A DNA stretch of 64,000 nt from Sipunculus nudus (Eukaryota > Annelida > Sipuncula > Golfingiida > Sipunculidae), in NCBI GenBank assembly GCA_026874595.1, contig CM049312.1:55061429-55125428 (forward strand), in the 5' to 3' direction. Shown piece by piece: positions 1-10,540 of this stretch. Below the pieces are notes generated by a model that made no database searches, was not told where the DNA came from, and saw only the letters and a program-made list of their open reading frames with translations. Numbering within the stretch: the stretch's first letter is position 1; each line of letters opens with the position of its first letter. The translations under genes and the position numbers were made by a program.

Positions 1-344
1 AATATATTAAATAACCTATACAAAAATGCCACGAATGTTGCTGTCTGTTTAAATGGAAAAATATAAACTGATGTGTTTCTAAATATGAAACCGGAATGAA
101 ATAAAAAAGGTACATAATTGTGGGATCCTTTCAATCTTTTGACTAAATTTACCTGTACTATGTTATCTCATATTGTAATCTTAGGTGTCATGTCTATGGC
201 AGTGCATAGTAAATCATACTATTCTATGTTTTTTTACAGTAAAAAATATTACAAATTAAAAACTGCCAACAAGCACCATTTATAAAAAAAGAAGCTTAGA
301 AACTTAAATTAATTTTTTTTACTAATATTACTTTCATCATTTAG

Positions 345-613
345 GTCGTTCAAGCAGACAAGCTGCCTAGCTACAACTTTGTGGATGACCTGACTGGCTA
401 TCTGGTTGAGCTGGAGCAGACGGTTCCAGAAACACCTTGATTCTCGACAGTAAGCTGGTCCATGAGATTACTCGTCTCTGGAATAGGCTCCTCAGGTTTG
501 ACAAGGAGCGAATTCATCTATGCCAGTCGACCGAGGAAAGTTTCCCCCACTGGTAGATTCAAGGTGTCCAATAAGACCTCTGGACATGTAGCAGGCAGAG
601 AAATAACCACCAA
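345..613 (+). pseudogene. DUF6729-family copy A, penultimate exon (broken)
   Basis: The exon follows a splice acceptor (ag at 343-344) and ends at a donor (caa|gtatgt, 613/614). It reads as a segment with YNFVDDLTGYLVELEQT, then a run ending NRLLRFDKER, with frameshifts around 430 and 510. The same exon occurs at 11226-11540 and 12790-13019, which makes the reading secure. In the DUF6729-containing transposase-like family this segment sits in the C-terminal part of the protein, after the catalytic core. I infer that the rest of copy A lies left of the window. The frameshifts mean it cannot code as it stands. Confidence 0.7.
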
Positions 614-1139
614 GTATGTTTAAACAGTGCATAGTAATCAGCACATACAATAAAATAAGATAACCTGATATAGACCACGATTGACAAAGGATAGCACTAA
701 AAATTCTAAAAAAAACTTCTTTCCATGGTGGTCTTGTAGACCGGGGGTGATCAGTCTAGTCCATTTACCTTTACTAATGGAATTGCAGAATATATGATAA
801 GCAATTAAATGTTGTTAAATCAAGCTGCGTAGGCACATGAAATATATGGTAAAAAGTTATATTTACATATAAACTAGTAATAATCAATGTTAGAAAATTT
901 AACTGAATTAACAAAAAATAACTAAAATTATTAATCATAGGTAAGGTTATTTTATTGCAAAGATTTATATAAGTTGAAGTTATATTATCACAGAAAAGCT
1001 TGGCAAAATCCATGTAACAGAGCTGGTAGTTTGTACAGAATACTAGTATATCTCCAAACGGGTACCTTTATTGATATGATTATTACTTATTATTAGTTTA
1101 AATAGAATATTATGCTTATAATGATCTTCTTATTAAAAG
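614..1139 (+). other. intron between copy A exons
   Basis: AT-rich sequence between two exons of copy A. It begins with a donor (gtatgt) and contains only short spurious ORFs. Nothing else was recognised. Confidence 0.5.
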
Positions 1140-1389
1140 GAGCTGCATCGGCAGTGAATGTCCAGCTCAGCATCCAGATTGCTGCAGAGTGATGGTTTCT
1201 GTGTGCATCAAGCTCTGTCTGATCCACACAGGTCAAAGGAAGATACACGGCAAGAAAGAGTCCAGGTGGTCAAGGATCCTTCGAAGCTACAGACGCATTC
1301 GTGAGATGGTCCGCGGCAACCACGAATTGATGTCACAGGCAACCCTGCAGCTGGTTAATATTAATCAGTATACCCAGGCCCCGTGGTAA
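1140..1389 (+). pseudogene. DUF6729-family copy A, last recognised exon
   Basis: This is an open segment with a helix-rich, basic sequence. Key pieces are CPAQHPDCC, then SRWSRILRSYRRIREMVRGN and QATLQLVNINQ. The same exon is present in inverted orientation at 35985-36150 in copy C. It matches my memory of the C-terminal end of DUF6729-containing proteins, where the pattern is PAQWPDC, RW..I...Y..IR.LVLGN, T..QLVEINQ. It is the best preserved part of copy A and lacks obvious stops over about 80 codons. The true 3' end was not identified. Confidence 0.68.
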
Positions 1390-2039
1390 GAACATACTTT
1401 AACATAAAAGCAAAGTTGTAATATATAAGCTAAATAATGCTCAGTGTGTTTTCAAAATTAATGATTTTAAATGACTGTTTAAGGAGTATGGTCACAACTC
1501 TTTTCAACTTAAGCAATAATTGATAGTTTTTAGGCACTAAATGATTTAATGCACGACGAACTCAAAACTAATCAAAACAGCAACTAACTAGGTTCCAAAG
1601 TTTTTTTTAATATTATATTTTTTTTTTTTTTTAGAAATTTATTTTTAATATGGCTTGAAGTAATTTATGCTGACAAGCTGAGTTTAAGAGGTCTGTGGCT
1701 TAGTTATTTTCTTCCATAAAAAAAATAGAATTTTCAGTTTGATCTATAGAAAGGTTAAAAGATCAGGCAGTGATGGTGTATTCATTAACTTAAATCTTTC
1801 AAAAAAATCAACTTAAAAATTATAAAATATCAAAATATGGATGGAATGGCATTTTAATAACACCTGGTTATATATTGGTGCTGAAAACAAGAGGTCGAAA
1901 TGCAATCAGTACTATCAGTCATAGCATCAGTACTCTACATTTGACATAGAACTCAGAATCAATCACTTTGAGCAATCATTTTCTAGAACAGAGTGGGGAC
2001 CTGCTTTCACTGGATTTCGCTCATCCCAGTGCAGTTGAA
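1390..2039 (+). repeat. non-coding stretch with an intron-1-like fragment
   Basis: There is an A/T-rich filler with a poly-T run near 1618-1632. The part at about 1845-1980 repeats a block seen in intron 1 of copies B and C and in the decayed fragment near 43.85-44.12 kb (ggaatggcattt, atcagtcatagcatcagtactct, gacatagaactcagaatcaatcactttg). This suggests that a 5' gene fragment was once inserted here. Confidence 0.55.
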
Positions 2040-3661
2040 CTGCTTAGCACACATTATGATAGGGGCAGAACTGGTTTCCAGTAGTTCATGAAGGGCCTGC
2101 AAAATGAGAAAGTCACCATCTTCTATGATGCAATCAAGAAAAACAGGGTGGACAGGAATCAGCCTTTGCTGATGCTTCAAAGCAGCACGTGCTGAAGACG
2201 GACTGCCAGCTCTTCTCCAAGCTGTTCATCTCGTGCCAGAGCAGAGAATGTGACCTGCAGTTCTTTCGCCAAGAGACTCAGCAGTTCTCTGCTGCCTTGA
2301 GTGAAGGCGGGAAGCTCTGTACCAGTGAGAAGTCCCAGCTTTCAGCCATCCTTGAGAGCCAGGTAAAAATACCTGATGTGGAATCAGAGGCTGATACAAT
2401 CATCATTGATGGTTCAGCACTGGTAAACACCCTGTCACCACGAAACTCGAATACTTTCGAAGACTACGCCATGTTTGATGTGCTCCCGACAGTTAAAGCA
2501 TACTCCACCAAGTACAAGAGAACAGACATAGTGTTTGATGTCTACCAGCCATCGAGTCTCAAGGCTGAAACCAGGTTAAAACATGGACGTGGAGTTAGCC
2601 GAAGAGTGACAAGCAAGGACAAAATCCCTTCAAACTGGCGGAACTTCCTGTGAGACATGGACAGCAAAACTAAGCTGTTCCGGTTCCTGGCTGACAAGAT
2701 GTCTAAGCCCAACTTGGTCATTTTGATCAAAGAACAAGATGTTGCCAGCAACCACAAGCTCAGCTTGGATGGGATAACATCATGTAGTCATGAGGAAGCA
2801 GACACACGCATCCTTGTACATGCCAGGAATGCAATGGAGGAGGGAAGCAAGATGTTGATGTTGAAAACCTCTGACACAGATATCCTCGTCATAGCAATCA
2901 GTGTTCTGCCTCTTCTTCAAGACACTGGTCTGCTGCAGTTGTAAATGGCCTTTGGCCAAGGGTTAAACCTGAGATTGTTTCCTATACATGACCTGTACCC
3001 ACTCATAGGACCGGAATAAAGCAATGGAATACTCTTCTTTCATGCCTTCACTGGTTGCGATCTTGTGTCAGGTTTCCACAGCAAAGGGAAAAAATCAGCA
3101 TGGCAAACCTGGGACGTGTGTGTTGAGATTTCTGATGTGTTTGCCAAACTCAGCCAGTACCCACCAACGGTAGATGATGATAATCTGGAGGTCCTGGAGA
3201 AGTTTGTGGTGACAATGTATGACAGGTCCAGTACAGTTGCACGTGTTGATGATGCCATGCTGGACCTGTTTGCTCTGAAGCAGGTCTTATGACGCAATTC
3301 CTCCAATGAGGGCAGCACTAATTCATCATGCAAAGCGTGCTGCCTATCAAGCAGGCTACATATGGAGTCAATCAACACTACGCCAACCAGAAACACAGAA
3401 TCCTGCTGACTGGGGATGGAAAAAGAGTGGGGATACATGGAAGGTCACTTGGACAGACAGCAGACCAAGTGTGGATGTAATTCGGAATGCCTTGAAAATG
3501 TGCAAATGCTACAAATCCAGTCTTACCTGTAATAGACTGTAGCTGCTTATGTGAGGGTTAGGTCAAGTTGATATTCGTCTGGATGACAAACATGCTTAAC
3601 CTGGTATGGACTGATTGAATTGGATTTTGCTGATGTATACAGCTTACTCAAGCAAGCATAA
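2040..3661 (+). pseudogene. degenerate multi-copy metazoan ORF (SHEEADTR / FHAFTGCD family)
   Basis: One reading frame runs from about 2150 to 3290. It is broken by in-frame stops at 2651-2653, 2942-2944 and about 3017, then a frameshift near 3285 shifts the frame to 3306-3542. Landmarks in order are an N-terminal piece near 2090-2150 (EKVTIFYDAIKKNRVD), DTIIIDGSALVNTL, TDIVFDVYQPSSLKAETR, SHEEADTRILVHA, DTDILVIAISVLP, FHAFTGCDLVSGF, LEKFVVTMYDRSST, and PADWGWKKSGDTW. A cysteine-rich end follows around 3495-3555, and a tail near 3610-3660 reads DVYSLLKQA. I recognise the family as multi-copy in molluscs and other invertebrates, but I do not know its function. The alternating acidic motifs (IIDGSA, DTDILV, TGCD) suggest a PIN-like metal-binding fold; that is inference. 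It is probably mobile or carried by mobile DNA. Confidence 0.75.
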
Positions 3662-3695
3662 AAAAATGGAGGCGGTTACCTCCACCAAAAAAATC
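3655..3695 (+). repeat. short shared hairpin motif (TGGAGG...CCTCCA)
   Basis: The string tggaggcggttacctcca can fold into a 6-bp stem with a 6-nt loop and is embedded in A-rich sequence. Nearly the same string recurs at 8645-8676, after the tRNA-like SINE, with one base changed. It may be a common 3' end of mobile elements. Confidence 0.45.
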
Positions 3696-4079
3696 CAGTT
3701 TCATTCAAATATTTCAAATAAAATATTTCGTAGCATATGTCCTAGTCTATCTACATTTTTTCCCCATTTTTGCTAGCAATGGTAAAAAGGAGCTTCATAG
3801 AAGGTTAAGAAGTTAATTTTTAGTTTTTCAGTGGTCAAAAACTTACTTTTAGACATTAAGATCATCCGAATTAATCAAAGTGGTGAGATTCTGTGGTAAA
3901 TATTCCATTTATATGTCTGCATGGCGGCCATCTTCAGAAAAAGGGGAAGCCATCCTGATTTTTAGGTGGCCCGCGTACTTTTTCAAAAGAGTAATGTCTA
4001 AGAAATATTTGTGCCAAATGTAGTGCTTGTATCACTATTTGAAAGAATGTTTTAGCTTTTAGCTGCACTGCTAGAAACA
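3696..4079. other. no gene seen
   Basis: AT-rich sequence with no coherent reading frame, exon-like block or tandem repeat recognised. Confidence 0.4.
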
Positions 4080-4280
4080 TTTAGAAACTAGTGGCGTCCA
4101 GGCCTCAGTCCCACAATACACTGGGGACCCCTTTAAACTAGACTGGTCCCCCTTCTCCCTCTCAAAACGCCACCATCCTCTTCCTGCGCCACCTTTTATC
4201 TTTGTTTGAGACTAAAACATCACGTATTTTCTCCGTTTTGACGTTCTAGGTGAATGCTTTTACTTTAAGTTTCAGAATTT
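4080..4280 (+). promoter_or_regulatory. copy B 5' flank (family promoter, diverged)
   Basis: This matches the 5' flank of the array genes in the opposite orientation. Shared pieces are gcgtccaggcctcagt, actagactggt followed by a pyrimidine run, ctctcaaaacgccacc, and tttgagactaaaacatcacg. The E-box and the YY1-like site that are intact in the array are mutated here. Confidence 0.6.
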
Positions 4281-4426
4281 AAGGAAGGAAGAAGTCGCAT
4301 CGTGCAATGACAGACATTCAGTGGCGCCTACGTCTGCAGATTTTTACATACACGGGCGCCTGGCCCAAACACCTCGGCATACGGCACGGTCCTCGACAGA
4401 AGGGCCCTTACAGCTTGGGTTGTTAG
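4281..4426 (+). pseudogene. DUF6729-family copy B, exon 1
   Basis: This is homologous to the 150-bp first exon seen intact in the tandem array. It reads GRKKSHRAMTDIQWRLRLQI and continues to GPRQKGPYS, then hits a stop just before the donor (tag|gtacgc). The ATG codon is lost. The peptide is basic at its N terminus. I know of no assigned function for this segment. Confidence 0.7.
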
Positions 4427-4756
4427 GTACGCGACTAAGACTATAAGTGATACTGAGATAAAGTATAACGTTTCGACCTTTTATTAATAATTAGTTGTTT
4501 TTTTAACAGACTGTGACCAAACATTATTTGGTATGAAATATTGCAACCGGAGTGAAGAGATTCCGTCAGATTCATTTATGGTCAAATGACAGGTTGGTAC
4601 AAAACCTGTGTGTGGACGGTGTAAACATTAACTTAAATCTTGCAAAAATCAACTTAAATAATTTAAAACATAAAAAATATATATGGAATGGCATTTCAGT
4701 AACACTTGTTTATATATTGGAACTGAAAACATCTGATTTTAATAAGTGTTCATGTA

Positions 4757-4828
<72 letters not shown>

Positions 4829-5640
4829 TTATTTATATGTAGATTATGTACAATAAATTATTTATTGAATATTTATTTAATATTCAAATAAATGAAGTTG
4901 TGATGAAAATGTTCACTGTAATTTATTAATGCATTAAAGATGTTGAAATGCAATCATTACTATCAGTCACAGCATCAGTACTCTAAATTTGACATAGAAC
5001 TCAGAATCAATCACTTTGGTAACCCTCTGAGGAGTAAGAGTTTAATAGTTATAATTATCAGTATGCAAGGAGTGGTATATTTCAGTACCACGCTTAAAGT
5101 AATATTGGAACTTAACATATTTGGTACGAAGTATCTAGAGCTCGAGACCCGGACACATTGCCCCAGAGTTAAAGGTTCGGACTATTTTGGGTTCGAAATT
5201 TCCCCATCAAGTGAAGGGCTATAAGTATACACACATACAGCGGCATTATGCGTAATACTCTGTATTTATGGATAAACTTTAAAGTAAATGGTTTACATGC
5301 AATTAGAAATTTATTTTAAAAAAAACATTATATTATTCAATTTTCATTAATTCCTAACATATTAAACTAATAGTAGGCCTTTTACCTTTTCATTAAAAAT
5401 CTTATATGGACTTCATCTAAAATCTATAAACAATGAACATATATTTATAAAAGTCATGTTTATAAACATTAATTTCTGAGTACATGCAGGCCAGTTTTAA
5501 ACTTTCCTAGGTCATGGTCAATTTAAACTTAAGCAGTTTGCTTCTGTCACAGTTTATAAAAAATCTTTCATGGTTTTGCGGATCTCCTGCTCTATGCATA
5601 TTCTCCCATAAAGTCAAACATAAAGTGCTACAAGTCAAAT
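4427..5640 (+). other. copy B intron 1 with conserved block
   Basis: The donor-proximal part is followed by an AT microsatellite (4759-4826). A block at 4940-5280 is then repeated in copy C (about 42000-42235, inverted), in the four array units (for example 50780-51065) and near 43850. The shared strings include tcaatcactttggtaacc, gagtggtatatttcagtacca and gcgtaatactctgtatttatgg. No exon was assigned inside it. Confidence 0.55.
4759..4826. repeat. (AT)n microsatellite, about 34 units
   Basis: An uninterrupted AT dinucleotide run lies inside intron 1 of copy B. Copies near 43.99 and 51.2 kb have a similar run at the equivalent place. Confidence 0.95.
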
Positions 5641-5800
5641 TAATTAAACATTTATATTTGGTACTAAATGCCGGAACAATAGCAAATGTTCTGGTAGCTC
5701 CGTCAGTCGGTGACGGAGAAATAGCAGTGTCAATGTACATACTTATAGGAAGTGCCGGAAGTTTAGCCTGTATGACCGAGGTCCGGACCTTTAGCAAAAG
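5640..5800 (+). pseudogene. copy B, candidate exon (CSGxSVSR segment)
   Basis: This is conserved with the inverted sequence at about 41590-41745 in copy C (acaatagcaaatgttctggtagctccgtcagtcg and downstream). Both copies are frame-broken, and no array unit contains the segment. Exon status is inferred only from conservation between the two inverted copies; it could be conserved intron. Confidence 0.4.
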
Positions 5801-6152
5801 CCTTTTTGGGCACTTAGTGGTTTACATATGGGGAGGTGTGGAAACCGTCAACCCATCATAGGTCATAAGATGTTTTGTCGCTGAAGATGGCCGTTGCTCA
5901 ATATGACTGTTTACACTGTCCATTATAAGAAATGATATATAGTATCCTTATTATTTATATAAATCATGTAATACATAAACATACCCATGCACATATTATA
6001 TATACTCTATGATCCTAGATACAGCTGCATTTGAAGTTTTTTGTTGGCCATTATCATGTGATACGGTCACTTTTAATTAGTTTAAGGAAATATGTAATGT
6101 AAATCATGCTTTATATATTGTCTGTAAATTGATACAAATTCATGTATTACAG

Positions 6153-6248
6153 ATTCAGACGTATCCCATGTTTGCCTCTAAGGTACAGCAGCGGGTCTTG
6201 CTGACCACAAAACGGAGAGCATGGTCTTGTGGTTCCACTCCCACAAGG
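6153..6248 (+). pseudogene. copy B, exon 2 (IQTYPMF segment)
   Basis: This is a 96-bp exon bounded by acceptor attacag and donor aag|gtatga. It is open in phase 0 with the 50-codon exon 1 of the family. It begins IQTYPMFASK and ends WSCGSTPTR. The homologues are a 93-bp exon in each array unit and 40627-40721 in copy C. The splice sites are preserved although the copy as a whole is dead. Confidence 0.68.
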
Positions 6249-6539
6249 TATGATATAAATGTTTGTGTCCAGTTTAAATTAAATGATAATAAAATTAGTT
6301 CTGCGCCTTTCCTTATAATATATATAAGGCAGTCAAGAAATTTTTTACTTGATTTTTAGGAAGTATTTTTACTAGTCAGTAGATAGCCATAGCGGTATGT
6401 TGTTTGCTTTTAGTTCTTACAATATTCGTCCCTTTAATCATAGGCATATCATACAATATACCCTTGTTCTTTCATATGTATATATAGAGGGTAACTAGTA
6501 ACTCTGCTGTGGAGTGACAACATTCCGCACAGGATCAAC

Positions 6540-6690
6540 AATGGATCCGAAAGGCTTTGTTCCAGTAAGGGCAAAGCGGAAAACTAGAGTTGGTGGATAA
6601 CTTGCAGCTGTGGTACCACCCACCTCAGCCTCAAGTTCTTTACCATCAGAGGTCAAATCCAGATCGATTCTTTGCCCGCAGGGGAGTAGC
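6540..6690 (+). pseudogene. copy B, N-terminal part of the DUF6729 exon, interrupted
   Basis: The frame reads LWYHPPQPQVLYHQRSNPDR FFA, then is lost at an insertion. The same sequence is continuous in copy C (40190-40400). In family members this motif (WF.PPQP ... FF.KP.F.W.P...WG) precedes the cysteine-rich DUF6729 region. Confidence 0.65.
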
Positions 6691-6693
6691 TAG

Positions 6694-6763
<70 letters not shown>

Positions 6764-7040
6764 CATCTCACATGTACACAGTAAATATAAGTTGTACAAG
6801 ATAAATAAATGAAATAATATAATATTTCATCAGGATTATACTGATTGAAATGTAGAAATAATTCCAAAATCAGCGGATAAAAGTGAAATGGATTTCATAA
6901 TTATGTTTTAGAAAATGTATTCAGACTAAAGACTTATTAATTAGACTTGGTGAATTTATTGGAGGCCAGGGAGTACTATATGCCACCGGTGAGGGGGGAG
7001 GCCATGGTCCCCTGCGGTCCCCTTTGGCTACGCCCTGGCC
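6678..7040. mobile_element. MITE-like insertion (hAT-type ends suspected)
   Basis: This segment is absent from the equivalent place in copy C. The left end is caggggagtagctagga. The right end, read inverted, is ccagggcgtagccaaagg, so the two ends form imperfect inverted repeats resembling hAT-type MITE termini. It carries (TA)n at 6697-6740 and (TG)n at 6741-6762. The flanks are GC-rich (gcccgc / gccccgcc), and an 8-bp target duplication is not clearly preserved. Confidence 0.55.
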
Positions 7041-7345
7041 CCGCCCATTGGTGTTGTGGATGCCATAGCGTCTGTGGGTGTGCGGGTATGCTGCCCAAAC
7101 CCCGCTTGTAGTGGCCACCCATTGACCAGTGGAGGACTTAAGAAGAGACCACGGCAAGTGCTAGGCATAGATGGTTACTACCACCTCGTAACCGAGGTCC
7201 TGACATGTTCTCGCTGCCGTACCCCATACCCGTCATGGAATGATGTCGGCCTTATTCCGCTGGATGTGGGCCACAGACTTCATTTCCGAGTCATTATGAC
7301 ACGAAAGTGGTGTTTGGCTGTGACACTACGGGCAGTAATATTTAA
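7040..7345 (+). pseudogene. copy B, DUF6729 Zn-ribbon exon
   Basis: The frame at 7056-7361 shows CCPNPACSGHPLTSGGLKKR, then RQVLGIDGYYHLVTEVLTC, SRC, SWND, and LDVGHRLHFRVIMTRKWCL. The paired CxxC-type cysteines (CCPNPAC; LTCSRC) and the I(D)G.Y...TE.L.C..C pattern are the signature I associate with DUF6729. The homologue is 39965-40190 in copy C. It acts, by family inference, as a zinc-binding module in front of a DDE-like core. Confidence 0.72.
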
Positions 7346-7790
7346 AAGTTGTAATGGTTGAGAAGGTTATATAAATCATTCTGTCTCATGTGTTTGTTTT
7401 CAATTTATTAACTTATAGTGGATACGGCAGCCGTAGTTAATTTTTCATGTAGTCAGCATAATTGTCAATTTAACACATTTTCACGTAATGTATATTATAT
7501 AATTTCATTAAATAACGCTAATAAATAATTTCAGCTTCGTGTTGTGACCCATGGGTCTCTAGTTTTAATTCATTTCGTATTTGATTGTTAGTTGATTTGT
7601 AAAGGGGTTCTTACCAGGTTTTTGGATATTACAGCATCACTGATGCCATGCTTTCCCATTTAAACACATGTGGACGACTATTTGTTGTAGACGTTCTTCT
7701 TGTTTAGCAGAAATGTTACTTGAATCAGATTCTTCAAGCCATGTTTGTGAATAATAATCGAACGTATTCTTTAGTTTCTTGAAAATTTTA
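7346..7790 (+). other. copy B intron
   Basis: AT-rich sequence whose inverted counterpart (about 39430-39960) is recognisably similar in copy C (acatgtgtttaaatgggaa, aaacctgg.aagaacccc). No coding segment was recognised. Confidence 0.5.
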
Positions 7791-7797
7791 TTTCTAG

Positions 7798-8100
7798 AAA
7801 TGCCGGTGATGTTAGGGGGATCCGACTTATGCGGGAGCGGACATTAGGGAACAGCTCGACCCGGCTGATGAAACAACTGATAGAGCAGCACTTAGGAGAA
7901 TGGACGCAACGATGCATCCATTACCTTACGGAGTGTGCTGGCTTCGTTGTCCCTGCTCCTGCTGTGGTGCCTACCTACAAGTGGCTTCTGTGTGTTTAAT
8001 CCATGGAAATCCATGCTTACAAGGCTCGACTAGGTGAAGGCATCGATCACTTCTACATTTGGCAGCATTTTAAAGTTGGACTCGACCCAGAAAGTGTGCG
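7798..8100 (+). pseudogene. copy B, exon linking DUF6729 to the catalytic core
   Basis: The acceptor is ctag at about 7793-7797. The decayed frame shows L.RERTLGNSSTRLMKQLIEQ, YLTECAGFV and, in another frame, VKASITSTFGSILKLDSTQK. The last matches the family motif K..ITS.FGSILK.DSTKK that precedes the transposase-like core. The homologue is 39128-39410 in copy C, where the first half is open. Several frameshifts are present. Confidence 0.68.
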
Positions 8101-8266
8101 CAGCAGTTTATTTTACTGCGTTACTTTACACATATACAGTTGCAGTAATCTTTCAGAAATATATTTTTTTCATTATGTCATAGTTATAACTTTTTGTTAG
8201 CTTTTATTTTCATGAATTTATAGTTTAACTTTTTTTATCGTTTTTTGATTAATGTAAACTGATTGA

Positions 8267-8580
8267 TATGACCGGCTTCTGTGGCTTAGGGATAGAGCGC
8301 GGGACTTAAAGCCGGGAGATCGTGGGTTCGAATCTCAGCCGAGGCGGTGAGGTTTTTCACGGTCGGCCCCCACCGGCTTAATGGGAGGGATGTGCCCCAC
8401 AGCCGTGTATCACTCACATACGAGTGCGTCTTTGGGGGGTTCCTCGGTGTTATGACCCAGCAATGGCAATGATTACACACCCAGGACCCGCAGGTGCGGT
8501 AGATACCGGGCCTGGGTGACACCAGGATACAAAATAAAAATGATAGGAAGCGAGTGCTACCGCCCTGTCAAGTAGTCCCA
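8267..8580 (+). mobile_element. tRNA-derived SINE
   Basis: The 5' head carries an A-box-like tggcttagggatagagcg (about 8281-8299) and a B box gggttcgaatctc (about 8324-8336) at tRNA-like spacing. A GC-rich body without coding potential follows, including a segment with ggttcctcggtgttatgac. The tail is AT-rich. It is not a functional tRNA gene: the acceptor and anticodon stems do not pair well. It sits inside an intron of copy B. The family name is unknown to me. Confidence 0.75.
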
Positions 8581-8644
8581 AAACGAAATGGTACCTTTGC
8601 AGATATACATACTTCGATTAAGAATTAGATAAGTCAGCATTAAA

Positions 8645-8676
8645 AATGGAGGCGGTTACGTCCACCAAAGAAATTT
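8645..8676 (+). repeat. second copy of TGGAGGCGGTTAC motif
   Basis: The same A-flanked hairpin string as at 3655-3695, with one substitution that breaks a pair of the stem. Confidence 0.4.
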
Positions 8677-9210
8677 ATTTAAAAAAAAACTTGATTGATA
8701 TGACATGTGATACGTTTCTAGATAACTTGTTTATGATAAAAAAATACAATTATTTGGCTACTGTAAATATTATACAGTGGTATTTTATAATATAGTATTG
8801 TGCTGTTCAATTTAAAATGTAAAAATATAAATGTTAATGTACCATTTTCACAAGAAACAGAAGCAGAGGACAATAAGGGCTTGACATTAACGGTTTATAA
8901 CTTGACCATGGCTAGTTATAGTTCCATAGATGGTGGTAGGGCAACCAAAAGTAGAATCCTATCCACGATCTATGGACATGCAAAATTTCAGTCCAATACG
9001 GGCACATCTAACCACGCGTGAGACCGGGCGCCGGGCACCAGTTCACATGTAACCCTGTATTAATGGCAATCTTCAGAAAATTCCATTCATAAGTTCTGTT
9101 TCAGTTCTTCAGAGATAAATGTGACAGCGGAATCCAGCTTCAAACATGGTATCAGTATATAAATATTACGAATGTCAGTTTGATGTATGTGTATATGTTT
9201 TACTTTCTTA
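8677..9210 (+). other. copy B intron
   Basis: No exon recognised. Parts are mirrored in inverted orientation at about 38440-39100 in copy C (ctatggacatgcaaaatttcag; gtgagaccgg / cttacgcgtgg), so it is ancestral intron sequence. Confidence 0.5.
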
Positions 9211-9213
9211 ACA

Positions 9214-9930
9214 GGTGACAAAGAAGTTGGCCGGACACGCAGCAAAATCTGCTCGTTGGATGAAAACAGTCATCAATAAGAGTGGTGAGGTGCTTGTCAG
9301 TATGCTAACAGCTTTTGAAGACCATGTGCTGGAAAGAATGGCCAAGGTTTGGTGAGTACTTGAGGCAGTCGCTTGTTGATGTATGTGTAAATGTTGTTTC
9401 GCTTTCTGAGCGGGTGACAAAGAAGATATACAGCAAATCTCCTCGGTGGATGACAGCAATCATCAATGAGAATGGTGAGGTGCAATGTGAGTGGTAAGGG
9501 GCTTGTCAGTGTCCTAACAGCTTCTGAATGTCATGCGCTAGACAGAATGGCAAAGGCTAGTTGAAATGGTACGCAATCGCTTGCTGATGTATAATTTGTT
9601 TTGCTTAAATAACAGAGGATAAAGTAGTTAGCTGGACATGCAACAAAAACTACTCGGTGGATGACAACATTCATCAATGAGAGTGGTGAGATGTTGGTCC
9701 GTCAGCCAACAGCTTCTGAAGGCCATGCGCTGAACAGAATGGGCAAGGTTTGGAGAAAAGGTATGAAGTCGCTGGAGTCGTGTCCCCAGCTGTCCTTTAC
9801 GTCGACACTGGCTGCTGTGGCTCAGGCAAGCGGATTGGTGTTTGGCCACGTCTACAAGTGCGTCTGGACGCCAGGCAACTTTCAAGCATCCTCTGGGAGG
9901 GATCTCTTGCTGGAATCAGGATAGGTATAA
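9214..9930 (+). pseudogene. copy B, catalytic-region exon, partially triplicated
   Basis: Three successive copies start at about 9214, 9408 and 9612, each at the same point (gtgacaaagaag or a mutated form). The first two hold only the 5' part (TKKLAGHAAKSARWM, V.NKSGEVLVSMLTA). The third runs further into PAVLYVDTGCCGSG and LQVRLDARQL. In the DUF6729 family the LYVD.DCC ... VRLD.WH region looks like the first part of a DDE-type catalytic core. Copy C keeps the continuation HIWHFMGRL, missing here. Frameshifts separate the segments. Confidence 0.7.
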
Positions 9931-10540
9931 AACATATTTAGCCGAAGGAACGTCACAAGATTTTTTTGCTGCTTCAGCTGCAGTTTTGAACTTCAGTGAA
10001 CAGGTTGCGTGACAAGGTACAGGGCATTTTAATCCTCCAGCCTCCAGGACAGCACACAGGTATGTACTACACTTCCTCATGTTAAGCAATTAGTTATTAG
10101 TACACGGTGAAAAAAATGCATCTTCGAATTATACCATGCTGGGGTAAGTATTCATGCTTACATAATCGTTTTAGTCGTCATAGTTTACTGTTCATTCATG
10201 TATAAATGTTCATAAAAAGCCAGTATCGTAAAATGAAAATATCTTTGATTCCCATCACTAATTTTTGTTTTTCTTGAGTATGAAATTTCTCACCTTATGT
10301 AGACCTGTATATTCCTCACCTGATGGCTTCTGTTTATATAAACTTTAGTTATGATGTTACTCCTAAACACAGACTTTTCTCAAGTTTGGTCGCTTATATT
10401 ATATGAAATCATACATTTCCTTGTACAACCATTTGTAACTGCCAGATAAATTATCAGATAATTTGCACCACTGACATATCATTGATCATAATTGATCACT
10501 AGCCACCACTAATATAAAGTTAACAAATAAAATTGAGTTG
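9931..10540 (+). other. copy B intron
   Basis: AT-rich, no exon recognised. Parts are mirrored at about 36970-37600 in copy C (cactgacatatc.ttgatcat; tgaaatttctcacctta). Confidence 0.45.

Noticed and set aside
8267-8345. Functional tRNA gene
   Set aside because: A and B boxes are present but the acceptor and anticodon stems do not pair properly and a SINE body follows.
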